A DNA stretch of 7,503 bases from an uncultured Clostridia bacterium. Its GTDB lineage: Bacteria > Bacillota > Clostridia > Oscillospirales > Ruminococcaceae. The position numbers and the translations under genes are program-made. The notes beneath the pieces are model-generated. The model was not told the DNA's origin. It worked only from the letters and a program-made list of their open reading frames with translations, and ran no database searches. Numbering within the stretch: position 1 is the stretch's first letter; every line of letters starts with the position of its first letter. Positions 1-6,192 of the stretch are shown here, one piece after another. The stretch is taken from NCBI GenBank assembly GCA_946563605.1, contig CAMNVW010000070.1, positions 1 to 7,503 on the forward strand, given 5' to 3'.

Positions 1-600
1 GATAGAAAGCAGCTCACCGCGTTCGTGAAGTTCCTGCACATAGGCGCGTTCTTCCTCATCGCTGCGGCTGTAAGCCTCTGTTTCGGTATGCACAAAGCAG
101 GAAACAGGCGTATGTCCGACGATGATCTGGCAGTCGGGCATTTCCCGAACAGGATTTTTATACGGGCGGAACCAGACCTCGTCATAGACGGTGTCGGCAG
201 GCAGTCCATGTACCAGATAAAACTTTTTGCCGTTGATGACCGGTTCAAAATGGGTCGGCAGGCTGCGCAGAAATGCCAGCGTTTCCTCTTTTTCCGGCTC
301 GGTAAGTTTGTGGAATCCCTCCAGCGTTGGCGCGTTTCCGTTGCGGTTCCAGTGCTGGATATGCTTTTCCGGCGCGTTCGGCGCAAAGTAGCGCAGACAC
401 ATAAATTCGTGGTTGCCCAGCAGCATCTTCATGTTGGGGGTCTTCATGATTTCTCGTAAAAGAGAAACGCCGTCGGGACCTCGGTCCACAACATCTCCAA
501 GAATATATAAGGTGTCATTGTCGGAAAAATGAATTTTTTGAAGCATAGCATGGAAACGGTCGGCTTCGCCGTGAATATCCGACACAACATAGTGTGACAT
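1..600 (-). CDS. PPP-family metallophosphoesterase, 3' end outside window
   Basis: The 200 visible codons form an uninterrupted frame from the ATG at 600 to the window edge, so the C-terminus is missing. The metal-binding motifs of the PPP phosphatase superfamily appear in order: DIHG (8-11), GDVVDRG (35-41), GNHE (62-65), a W-N-R-N-G block (84-88), VHG (130-132) and GHTP (162-165). These ligate two divalent metals and hydrolyse phosphoesters. Relatives include bacterial Ser/Thr phosphatases and diadenosine tetraphosphatase (ApaH-like) enzymes; the substrate cannot be told from this sequence. No signal peptide, so cytoplasmic. AAGGAG at 610-615 lies 9 bases before the ATG and fixes the start. 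It is the last visible gene of the coaBC operon, 38 bases after the acetyltransferase. Confidence is high for the fold and low for the substrate. Confidence 0.9.
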   Translation of the reverse strand, partial: MSHYVVSDIHGEADRFHAMLQKIHFSDNDTLYILGDVVDRGPDGVSLLREIMKTPNMKMLLGNHEFMCLRYFAPNAPEKHIQHWNRNGNAPTLEGFHKLTEPEKEETLAFLRSLPTHFEPVINGKKFYLVHGLPADTVYDEVWFRPYKNPVREMPDCQIIVGHTPVSCFVHTETEAYSRSDEEERAYVQELHERGELLSI

Positions 601-638
601 GGGTGGATGCTCCTTTTATGATAGATTGATAAAACAAA

Positions 639-1040
639 TTATAAATTCTTAATAAAATAATACTGATTGTATTCTCCAAAGCAGGGCTCAATCACGGTTT
701 GAATGGTGTAATCATGCTTGAGGTAAAAGTCCGGCGCTTGGAAACTGTAAGTGTTGAGGAGAATCCGCCGCAGTCCATTTTTTCGTGCCAGCGTTTCAAC
801 ATGACCGAGTAATCGGGAGCCAAACCCCTCGTGGCGGTAACGCTCGTCCACAAAGAGAAACTCCACCTCGAGGGTGTCCATCGTGCTGGCGGCAACAATG
901 CCGGCAATGATTTCACCATCCCTCTCGATATGAAAGTTGTAGTCACGAAAATCGCGCATAAATTGCCGGTTGTAGCGGCGCAGTTTTTGGTGGATCAAAT
1001 CGTTCACCTGTTCGCCGCTGGAAAGAATGGTTTCTGACAT
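639..1040 (-). CDS. GNAT-family N-acetyltransferase
   Basis: A 133-residue single-domain protein. The acetyl-CoA pyrophosphate-binding motif A is visible at 64-78: a beta strand (VEFLFVDERY) followed by R-H-E-G-F-G-S-R-L-L, matching the family pattern R/Q-x-x-G-x-G/A. A C-terminal block (APDFYLKHDY, 102-111) matches the usual GNAT motif B, where a conserved Tyr/Phe precedes the last strands. It should transfer an acetyl group from acetyl-CoA to an amine; the acceptor is unknown. It is slightly shorter than typical 140-170 residue GNATs, but nothing appears to be missing. AAGGAG at 1049-1054 sits 8 bases before the ATG. The stop of coaBC lies only 15 bases upstream, so the two are probably translated from one message. 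The link to coenzyme A synthesis through its cofactor is suggestive but may be incidental. Confidence 0.88.
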   Translation of the reverse strand: MSETILSSGEQVNDLIHQKLRRYNRQFMRDFRDYNFHIERDGEIIAGIVAASTMDTLEVEFLFVDERYRHEGFGSRLLGHVETLARKNGLRRILLNTYSFQAPDFYLKHDYTIQTVIEPCFGEYNQYYFIKNL

Positions 1041-1055
1041 TGGCGATTCTCCTTT

Positions 1056-2252
1056 TTAATGTGAGATACGAGCAGAAATCTCGCTGACAACGGATTGCGC
1101 GACCTCTTCTTTGCTCATCAGCGGAAGTTCCTTCACATCATCGGCGGTAATCATGGTGACAACATTGGTATCAACACCAAAACCGGCGCCTGCAACCTTG
1201 AGATTGTTTGCAACGATCATATCGGCATTTTTCTTGGCGAGCTTCTTTCTGGAATTTTCCAGCATATGCTCGGTCTCCATCGAAAATCCACACAAAAACT
1301 GACCGTCCGGTTTGTGATCGCCCAGATATTTCAAAATATCCTGCGTGCGCTCGAATTCGATGGAAAAATCGCCGTCTGATTTTTTCATCTTTTCATCGGC
1401 AACGGTTCTTGGACGATAGTCCGCAACCGCCGCCGCTTTGATAATAATATCCATCTGCGGCGCAAGCGAAGTGACTGCATCGAACATCTGCTGTGCAGTT
1501 TCGATGGGGATGACCTTGACAAACGGCCACGGTTCCAGAGAAGTTTTGCCGGTGACAAGGGTGACGTCCGCACCGCGAAGGGAACATTCACGTGCAAGTG
1601 CATAACCCATTTTGCCGCTGGAACGGTTGGTGAAGACGCGCACAGGGTCAACTGGTTCGCAGGTAGGTCCCGCGGTGACAAGCACTTTTTTGCCGCTCAA
1701 ATCCTTTTCACGCAGGATTTCCTGTAAAATGTGGTTGTACAGCAGTTCCTCCTTCGGCAGTTTGCCGGCGCCGACATCCTTGCAGGCGAGCATCCCCACC
1801 GCAGGCTCAATGATGCCGAAGCCGTAGCGGCGCAGCGTGTCGAGGTTGTCCTGGGTGATAGGGTTCATGAACATATTGGTGTTCATCGCCGGAGCGACTA
1901 ATTTTTTGCATGGGCAGGCAAGCACTGTGGTGGAAAGCATATCATCTGCGATGCCGTGCGCCATCTTGGCGATGATGTTTGCGGAGGCAGGTGCGACCAG
2001 TACAACATCCGCGCGCTTTGCGAGCGCAACGTGCTCGACGTTGTACTGAAAATTGCGGTCGAAGGTGTCCACCATGCAGAGTGTGTTGCACAGTGTTTCA
2101 AAGGTCAGCGGCGTGATGAACTGGGTTGCGTTTTGGGTCATAATGACCTGGACATCGCAGTGCTGTTTTGAGAGCATGCTTGCAACATTTGCCATCTTGT
2201 ATGCGGCAATCGAACCGGTGATGCCCAGTACGACTGTTTTTCCTTTTAACAT
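1056..2252 (-). CDS. coaBC: Bifunctional phosphopantothenoylcysteine decarboxylase / phosphopantothenate-cysteine ligase
   Basis: A 398-residue protein of normal CoaBC length. The N-terminal half is the FMN-dependent decarboxylase CoaC: GSIAAYK (13-19), the catalytic His74 in VEHVALA, the substrate-recognition PAMN (121-124, Asn124) and the catalytic Cys157 in MLACKDVG. The C-terminal half, from about 186, is the ligase CoaB: VLVTAGPTCEPVDPVR (190-205), Asn209 in TNRSSGKMGYAL, VADYRP (276-281) and a Lys-rich KMKK (288-291). Together they turn 4'-phosphopantothenate plus cysteine into 4'-phosphopantetheine in the cytoplasm, using a nucleoside triphosphate (CTP in most bacteria). The frame is open back to 2300, but I choose the ATG at 2252: GGAAGGAG (2262-2269) is 9 bases upstream and the protein then begins with the usual MLKGKTVVLGITGS. 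It is first in an operon with the acetyltransferase and phosphoesterase. Confidence 0.97.
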   Translation of the reverse strand: MLKGKTVVLGITGSIAAYKMANVASMLSKQHCDVQVIMTQNATQFITPLTFETLCNTLCMVDTFDRNFQYNVEHVALAKRADVVLVAPASANIIAKMAHGIADDMLSTTVLACPCKKLVAPAMNTNMFMNPITQDNLDTLRRYGFGIIEPAVGMLACKDVGAGKLPKEELLYNHILQEILREKDLSGKKVLVTAGPTCEPVDPVRVFTNRSSGKMGYALARECSLRGADVTLVTGKTSLEPWPFVKVIPIETAQQMFDAVTSLAPQMDIIIKAAAVADYRPRTVADEKMKKSDGDFSIEFERTQDILKYLGDHKPDGQFLCGFSMETEHMLENSRKKLAKKNADMIVANNLKVAGAGFGVDTNVVTMITADDVKELPLMSKEEVAQSVVSEISARISH

Positions 2253-2272
2253 AGTTTCAGTCTCCTTCCAAA

Positions 2273-2286
2273 CCGGAAAGCTCCGG
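2273..2286 (-). other. Small hairpin in the coaBC leader
   Basis: CCGGA (2273-2277) and TCCGG (2282-2286) can pair around a 4-base loop, 3 bases from the coaBC ribosome binding site. The stem has only 5 base pairs. It could modulate ribosome access, but it is too short to claim a function. The leader (about 65 bases) shows no recognisable riboswitch. Confidence 0.3.
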
Positions 2287-2323
2287 CACAAAATCCCCAT
2301 AAGGATAGGTTTAAATCGGGTTT

Positions 2324-2352
2324 AGTATAGCAGAATCTTAGCAGTTATTCAA
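2324..2352 (-). promoter_or_regulatory. Sigma-A promoter of the coaBC operon
   Basis: Read on the minus strand: -35 TTGAAT (2347-2352), 17-base spacer, -10 TATACT (2324-2329). TGC precedes the -10, giving an extended -10 (TGn). Transcription should start near 2317, leaving a leader of about 65 bases. It is divergent from the promoter at 2400-2428, with about 47 bases between the two -35 boxes. Confidence 0.75.
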
Positions 2353-2393
2353 GCGTCAAAAAACAGCCTTTCTTATTGATTTTACAAGAATCA

Positions 2394-2405
2394 TGTCAAT
2401 TGACA
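2394..2405. promoter_or_regulatory. Perfect 12-base palindrome overlapping a -35 box (candidate operator)
   Basis: TGTCAATTGACA is its own reverse complement. Its right half is the TTGACA -35 box of the plus-strand promoter, so a dimeric protein bound here would compete with RNA polymerase. Half of the palindrome is explained by the consensus -35 itself, so the extra information is about 6 bases. It could be an autoregulatory site of the adjacent XRE regulator or its family; that is inference. Confidence 0.4.
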
Positions 2406-2428
2406 GGCAGTAGAAAAAATGATACAAT
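2400..2428 (+). promoter_or_regulatory. Near-consensus sigma-A promoter for the XRE remnant and S41 lipoprotein
   Basis: -35 TTGACA (2400-2405), 17-base spacer, -10 TACAAT (2423-2428), with TGA directly before the -10 (extended -10). This is the best-matching promoter in the window. Start is expected near 2435. No terminator is seen between it and the S41 gene, so it most likely drives that gene through the broken regulator. Confidence 0.8.
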
Positions 2429-2449
2429 ATTTGAAAAGTTGGAGTTGCT

Positions 2450-2473
2450 ATGAAAGATGCTGAAAGCTGTTAG
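2450..2473 (+). other. Seven-codon mini-ORF with ribosome binding site
   Basis: ATG at 2450 follows GGAG (2441-2444) by 5 bases and encodes MKDAESC, then TAG. It lies about 15 bases after the predicted transcription start. It could be a leader peptide, or chance. It is not hydrophobic, so it does not resemble the short hydrophobic pheromones that act with some Rgg-type XRE regulators. Confidence 0.2.
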
Positions 2474-2520
2474 GTAGATGAACCGATGAAACGAAAAGGG
2501 AAAAACAAACCTTGAGGAGA

Positions 2521-2710
2521 ATGAATGTGAAAGAATATCGAATAGGAGAAATTCTCAAAAACCGAAGGATTGAGTTGGGATTAACCCAGGAAGAAGTCTC
2601 TGCTGGGATTTATGAGCCTCCGACGATGTCCCGAATTGAAATATGTAAATAAATATAATATATTGCAGAATATGACCGATGTAGATGTGTCCTTAGGGGA
2701 CTTTTTGTGA
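2521..2710 (+). pseudogene. Truncated XRE-type helix-turn-helix regulator remnant
   Basis: The first frame gives 43 residues: IGEILKNRRIELGLTQEEVS and a following stretch that ends in PTMSRIE, then I-C-K and TAA at 2650-2652. This is the classic N-terminal half of a Cro/C1-type HTH. LTQEEVS starts helix 2, and SRIE normally runs into N-G-K-R-x-P, which is lost here. Immediately after, frame +1 reads KYVNKYNILQNMTDVDVSL and on to TGA at 2708-2710, which could be the C-terminal tail of the same gene. I infer an internal deletion that also shifted the frame; intact relatives would typically be about 200-300 residues. GAGGAG at 2514-2519 is only 1 base from the ATG at 2521 but 7 from an in-frame GTG at 2527, so GTG is the likelier original start. 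The truncated product lacks part of the DNA-binding fold and any effector domain. A functional 41-residue HTH peptide is unlikely but possible. Confidence 0.65.
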
Positions 2711-2723
2711 TAGGAGGATTTGT

Positions 2724-4430
2724 ATGAAAAAACATATCAAGTTGTTTGCCTTTTTGCTTAGTTTTTGTATCCTGCTTACCTCCTGCACTTCGGCAGGCGA
2801 TGGAAAATCGGCGGATTCGGGATATTCGCAGGAAGTCCAAAACCTCGAAAAACTCTGCAAGGTGTGGGGCTACACAAAGTATAATCATCCGGTTTTCCTG
2901 TTCGGGGAAAAGGACTGGGACGAAGAATTATTAAACCTCATTCCTGTCATCTCCAAAGCCAAGGAAAAGGAAGTCAACGATATCCTGCACGAGTGGTTTG
3001 TGGGTTTGGGGGAAATTGACTACGGTACCAGCAGCCGCAACTCAAAACCGTTGGAAAGTGAGTCGGTGGTACAGGCGGATACAAGCTGGATTTCGGATGA
3101 GACCTATTTGGGAGAAGAACTGTCGGCAGATTTGCAGCAGTTGGGTCCGATTCCCAGCATCAAGCGGAACAAAGCGCCGGTAAAATTCGATACAATGTCG
3201 GGTGCGCCTGTTTTTCAAAATGAAAAAACAAACCCCAACTGTTTCTATCAAAAGGAAGAAGAACGGCTGCTGGGGCTGTTCCGCGTCTGGAACGCGATTG
3301 AATACTATTTTCCATACCTCGATATTATGGATGAAAGTTGGAATGACCTGCTGACGGAATTTATTCCGAAGATTCTGCAAGCAAACGATAAGCAAAGCTT
3401 TGAGATGACGATTTGTGAGATGACAGCGCATCTGCACGATGGACACACTGCACTTGTAGCACAGCAAACCTTACACGATGTCTTTGGCGAATATTTGGCT
3501 CCGGTCAATTTGATGAGAACCAAAGAAGGACAGTGGGTCATCAGTGATTTGTTTTGGGATTGTCCATTGCAGGTAGGCGACGTTATTCTGAAGCTGAACG
3601 GAACGGATATCAAAGAGGTAGAGGAAAGTCGAAAGAAATACATCTCGGTGCCGAATGATGAGAAACTCTACAATGGATTGTGTTTATATCTGCTCAAATC
3701 GCAGAACGAAGAGATGGAGATCACTGTCCTGCGCAGCGGAAAGGAAGAAACATGCACTGTAAAAGGAACGACACAATACCAATACATAATGAAACAGCCA
3801 GAAACTTCCCACGAAATTTTGGACGGCAATATTGGACTGATCAATCCGGGTGCCTTGCCGCAGGGAGATACACAGACAGTGATTGGACAGGTGATGGACG
3901 ATCTGCGGGATACCAATGGACTGATCGTTGATCTTAGACAGTATCCATCAGATACAAGTATGTATGCGTTCCTATCAATGTACTTTCAGAGAAGTGGAAC
4001 GATATTTGCTGTCGGAACACTTCCGTCTCAATCTGTTCCGGGCACTTTCCTGAAGCAAAATATAGTATCTTGGGGAGCAAGTGCAGGTGTAATTTATTAT
4101 GAGAATCCAGTAGTCGTCCTAATCAATGAGGAAAGTATCAGCAACTCAGAATGGAGCGCGATGGATCTGCGTACCGGAGATAATGTGGTTGTGCTGGGAA
4201 GCAACTCAATCGGAGCAGATGGAAATATTACGGTACTGCCGCTTCCGCATGGCAATCAGCTTCGTTTCAGCGCTCTTGGCATCTACACCCCCGAAATGGG
4301 TCAGACCCAGCGTGTCGGTCTTACCCCCGACATCGAAGTTTATCCAACCATCGAGGGTATCAAAGAAGGTCGCGACGAGCTGATGGAAGCGGCGGTCGCG
4401 TATCTGACAGAAACGAAAGCCAAACAATAA
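2724..4430 (+). CDS. S41-family peptidase-like lipoprotein
   Basis: A 568-residue secreted lipoprotein. Residues 1-21 are a lipoprotein signal with basic MKK, a hydrophobic core and lipobox LTSC, so Cys21 would be lipidated. Two related helical segments follow (LEKLCKVWGYTKYNHP at 41-56 and LFRVWNAIEYYFPYLD at 185-200). Then come HDGHT (238-242), a PDZ-like stretch (about 255-345) and the S41 core from about 366. The core holds IVDLRQYP (401-408) and SISNSEW (471-477), where Ser473 aligns with the nucleophile. It also holds GADGN (497-501) and the family ending QRVGLTPDIEV/PTIEGIKEGRDE (529-552). The fold is that of tricorn/C-terminal-processing proteases; His241 would be the base. I do not see the Ser-Lys pair of CtpA-type enzymes. 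The substrate is unknown and probably lies outside the membrane. AGGAGG at 2712-2717 is 6 bases before ATG. It follows the XRE remnant by 13 bases. Confidence 0.88.
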   Translation: MKKHIKLFAFLLSFCILLTSCTSAGDGKSADSGYSQEVQNLEKLCKVWGYTKYNHPVFLFGEKDWDEELLNLIPVISKAKEKEVNDILHEWFVGLGEIDYGTSSRNSKPLESESVVQADTSWISDETYLGEELSADLQQLGPIPSIKRNKAPVKFDTMSGAPVFQNEKTNPNCFYQKEEERLLGLFRVWNAIEYYFPYLDIMDESWNDLLTEFIPKILQANDKQSFEMTICEMTAHLHDGHTALVAQQTLHDVFGEYLAPVNLMRTKEGQWVISDLFWDCPLQVGDVILKLNGTDIKEVEESRKKYISVPNDEKLYNGLCLYLLKSQNEEMEITVLRSGKEETCTVKGTTQYQYIMKQPETSHEILDGNIGLINPGALPQGDTQTVIGQVMDDLRDTNGLIVDLRQYPSDTSMYAFLSMYFQRSGTIFAVGTLPSQSVPGTFLKQNIVSWGASAGVIYYENPVVVLINEESISNSEWSAMDLRTGDNVVVLGSNSIGADGNITVLPLPHGNQLRFSALGIYTPEMGQTQRVGLTPDIEVYPTIEGIKEGRDELMEAAVAYLTETKAKQ

Positions 4431-4439
4431 AACGGACAA

Positions 4440-4470
4440 AACAAACGGGCAGATTTTCTGCCCGTTTGTT
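4440..4470 (+). terminator. Intrinsic terminator after the S41 lipoprotein gene
   Basis: A perfect 13-base-pair stem (AACAAACGGGCAG, 4440-4452, with its complement at 4458-4470) around a 5-base loop, 9 bases after the stop codon. The following bases are T-rich but interrupted (TTTGTTCTTATG). It separates the S41 unit from the panT-coaX unit. Confidence 0.85.
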
Positions 4471-4503
4471 CTTATGTTGAAAAGCTGAATTTTTCCAAGA
4501 CCC

Positions 4504-4532
4504 TTGAAATTCGGGAATGAATCCGATATAAT
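4504..4532 (+). promoter_or_regulatory. Sigma-A promoter of panT-coaX
   Basis: -35 TTGAAA (4504-4509), 17-base spacer, perfect -10 TATAAT (4527-4532). Start is expected near 4539, giving a leader of about 83 bases before the ATG at 4623. It lies directly after the preceding terminator, so panT-coaX is an independent unit. Confidence 0.8.
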
Positions 4533-4566
4533 GGTGCTTGTTAAAAATATTTGCGCTGTATCTCTC

Positions 4567-4588
4567 GGGTTTTTCTCAGGAAAAATCC
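4567..4588 (+). other. Hairpin in the panT leader
   Basis: GGGTTTTTC (4567-4575) pairs with GAAAAATCC (4580-4588) over 9 positions (one G-U) around a TCAG loop. It is just upstream of a GGGGAG stretch and 20 bases from the ribosome binding site. There is no T-run, so it is not a terminator. It may be a message-stabilising or regulatory structure; it matches no riboswitch I recognise. Confidence 0.35.
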
Positions 4589-4622
4589 AAGGGGAGAACA
4601 GCAGTGAAAGGAAGAATTGAAT

Positions 4623-5276
4623 ATGAATCAGGCAAGCAAGAAGACACAGGACATGGTAAAACTGGCACTGTTTGCAGGAATTGTTGTGGTGTTGGCAATG
4701 ACCCCTCTGGGCTATCTCCCGTTGGGTATCATCCGACCGACTACTGTCCACATCCCTGTTATCCTGGGCTCGATTTTACTGGGTTGGAAGTCCGGCGCAG
4801 TTTTGGGAGGGGTCTTTGGACTCACAAGTTTCGTTATCAACACCCTGACGCCGACAGTAACGTCCTTTGTTTTCAGTCCGTTTTATTCCCTTGGAGACGT
4901 ACACGGCAACTTCTGGAGCTTGTTCATCTGCTTTGTACCGCGTATTCTGACCGGTGTGGTTCCCTATTTTGTTTATAAGGGACTGAAAAAGGTGATTCAC
5001 AACGATGTGGCATCCCTTGGCGTAGCAGGCTTTTTAGGCTCCATGACCAATACGCTGCTGGTCATGAATTTTATCTACGTGTTCTTTGCGGATAACTGGG
5101 GCAATGCAAAAGGCGTTGCACCGGATTTAGTCTACAAAACGATTTTGGGCATCATCGCGACAAGCGGTATCCCAGAGGCGATTACTGCCGCAGTCATTAC
5201 CGTCGTGGTGGGCAAGGTTCTGCTGAAGTTTATGAAACAGCAGGGTTATACAACAGCACAAACAACAATAGATTGA
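4623..5276 (+). CDS. panT: ECF transporter S component, probable pantothenate-specific PanT
   Basis: A 217-residue, strongly hydrophobic integral membrane protein with about six membrane segments (roughly 12-28, 44-62, 62-78, 98-118, 133-157 and 170-202), the normal size and layout for an energy-coupling factor S component. RPTTVHIPVILGSILLG (38-54), then GAVLGGVFGLTSF (58-70), match the ECF S-component family that includes PanT. It would bind the vitamin and work with shared EcfA1/EcfA2/EcfT subunits encoded elsewhere. Pantothenate specificity is inferred from coaX starting 26 bases downstream and coaBC nearby; other vitamins are possible. The frame also contains a TTG at 4617, but AGGAAG (4609-4614) is only 2 bases from it and 8 from the ATG at 4623, so I use the ATG. 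Confidence 0.85.
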   Translation: MNQASKKTQDMVKLALFAGIVVVLAMTPLGYLPLGIIRPTTVHIPVILGSILLGWKSGAVLGGVFGLTSFVINTLTPTVTSFVFSPFYSLGDVHGNFWSLFICFVPRILTGVVPYFVYKGLKKVIHNDVASLGVAGFLGSMTNTLLVMNFIYVFFADNWGNAKGVAPDLVYKTILGIIATSGIPEAITAAVITVVVGKVLLKFMKQQGYTTAQTTID

Positions 5277-5302
5277 TCAAACGGAGAAACGGAGAGTCTG
5301 GA

Positions 5303-6070
5303 ATGATTTTAGCGATTGATATTGGAAACAGCAATATTGTTATCGGCGGATTCGAGGATCATGAAATCAAATTTACCGCAAGAGTAGCCACCGATGTTGG
5401 AAGAACAGAGGAACAGTACGCAGTGGAGATTTTCCAAATCCTGAATCTGTACGGCTATCAGACAAAACAAATAGACGGCTCGATTATTTCGTCGGTTGTT
5501 CCGCCGCTGACAACAGTAATGAAAACAGCGCTCCATACCATCCTCGGCAAAAGACCCCTGGTGGTAGGTCCGGGTTTAAAAACAGGGCTCAACATCAAAC
5601 TGGATAACCCGGCTTCTCTGGGTGCAGATCGTGTGGCGGACAGTGTAGCGGCTATCAGCGAATATCCGCTGCCGCTGATGGTGATTGATATGGGCACGGC
5701 GACCACCATGTCGGTGATTAACGAAAAAGAAGAATTTATCGGCGGAACGATTATGCCGGGACTTCAGCTTTCGCTGGCGGCGCTTTCGAGCAAGGCATCC
5801 CTGCTGCCGCACATCGACCTGATCCCACCGAAAAATGTGATCGGACGCAACACCATCGACGCGATGGACAGCGGCATGATTTACGGTGCGGCTTCGATGA
5901 TCGACGGCATGATCGAACGCTTTCAGGAAGAGCTTGGCACACAGCTTACCGTGATTGCAACGGGGGGCTTGTCCAAAAAGGTCATCCCGTACTGCAAACA
6001 TAAAGTCATTCATGACGGAGATCTTCTGCTCAAAGGTTTGCGCACGCTGTATTATAAAAACGCAAAATAA
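5303..6070 (+). CDS. coaX: Type III pantothenate kinase
   Basis: A 255-residue cytoplasmic enzyme, typical length for CoaX. It phosphorylates pantothenate to 4'-phosphopantothenate, the first step of coenzyme A synthesis. Members of this type need a monovalent cation and are not feedback-inhibited by CoA. It has the ASKHA fold: phosphate-1 motif AIDIGNSN (4-11, Asp6), pantothenate-site PGLKTGLNIK (90-99), GADR (107-110) with the presumed catalytic base Asp109, phosphate-2 motif DMGTATT (129-135), GGTIMPGL (147-154) and ATGGLSK (219-225). The frame is open upstream to a TTG at 5273, but ATG 5303 is preceded by GGAGAG (5291-5296) at 6 bases and gives the standard MILAIDIGN start. It lies 26 bases after panT on the same transcript and ends at a terminator. 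Confidence 0.97.
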   Translation: MILAIDIGNSNIVIGGFEDHEIKFTARVATDVGRTEEQYAVEIFQILNLYGYQTKQIDGSIISSVVPPLTTVMKTALHTILGKRPLVVGPGLKTGLNIKLDNPASLGADRVADSVAAISEYPLPLMVIDMGTATTMSVINEKEEFIGGTIMPGLQLSLAALSSKASLLPHIDLIPPKNVIGRNTIDAMDSGMIYGAASMIDGMIERFQEELGTQLTVIATGGLSKKVIPYCKHKVIHDGDLLLKGLRTLYYKNAK

Positions 6071-6077
6071 TTTTTTG

Positions 6078-6110
6078 AAAAACAGAGTCGGTGTCGCCGG
6101 TTCTGTTTTT
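6078..6110 (+). terminator. Intrinsic terminator after coaX
   Basis: A 14-pair stem (6078-6091 with 6097-6110) with two G-U pairs and a 5-base loop. The 3' arm ends in TTTTT followed by ATTT. It begins 8 bases after the coaX stop and closes the panT-coaX unit. Confidence 0.85.
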
Positions 6111-6111
6111 A

Positions 6112-6140
6112 TTTACAGGGATAAAAAAGAATGATATAAT
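6112..6140 (+). promoter_or_regulatory. Sigma-A promoter of the Met/Gln-rich lipoprotein gene
   Basis: -35 TTTACA (6112-6117), 17-base spacer, perfect -10 TATAAT (6135-6140) with TGA before it (extended -10). The -35 box starts one base after the coaX terminator stem, so one unit ends exactly where the next begins. Start is expected near 6147, giving a leader of about 46 bases. Confidence 0.8.
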
Positions 6141-6192
6141 GACGTTGACACAGTTTTGAAACAAAGACTGCAACCAAAAGGAGGAGAAGAAA

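Noticed and set aside
25..459. 144-residue plus-strand frame with a hydrophobic start
   Set aside because: It is antisense to the metallophosphoesterase, whose frame carries all the expected catalytic motifs.
2253..2300. Upstream extension of the coaBC frame (16 extra residues)
   Set aside because: The extension has no ribosome binding site, overlaps the leader hairpin, and does not resemble CoaBC N-termini. The ATG at 2252 has a strong site and the standard first residues.
2610..2888. 92-residue minus-strand frame across the XRE-S41 junction
   Set aside because: It overlaps the S41 start and ribosome binding site, has no recognisable domain, and is probably chance in AT-rich sequence.
4206..4751. 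181-residue minus-strand frame
   Set aside because: It spans the end of the S41 gene, a terminator and the start of panT, which no single gene should do. Its translation resembles no family.
4538..4978. Plus-strand frame with a GTG at 4604 placed 7 bases after GGGGAG
   Set aside because: It overlaps panT out of frame and its translation is polar and Cys-rich with no family resemblance, whereas the panT frame is a clear membrane protein.
6145..6150. Second TTGACA downstream of the lipoprotein promoter
   Set aside because: No -10-like hexamer lies 16-18 bases downstream; the TTTACA/TATAAT pair at 6112-6140 is the better promoter.
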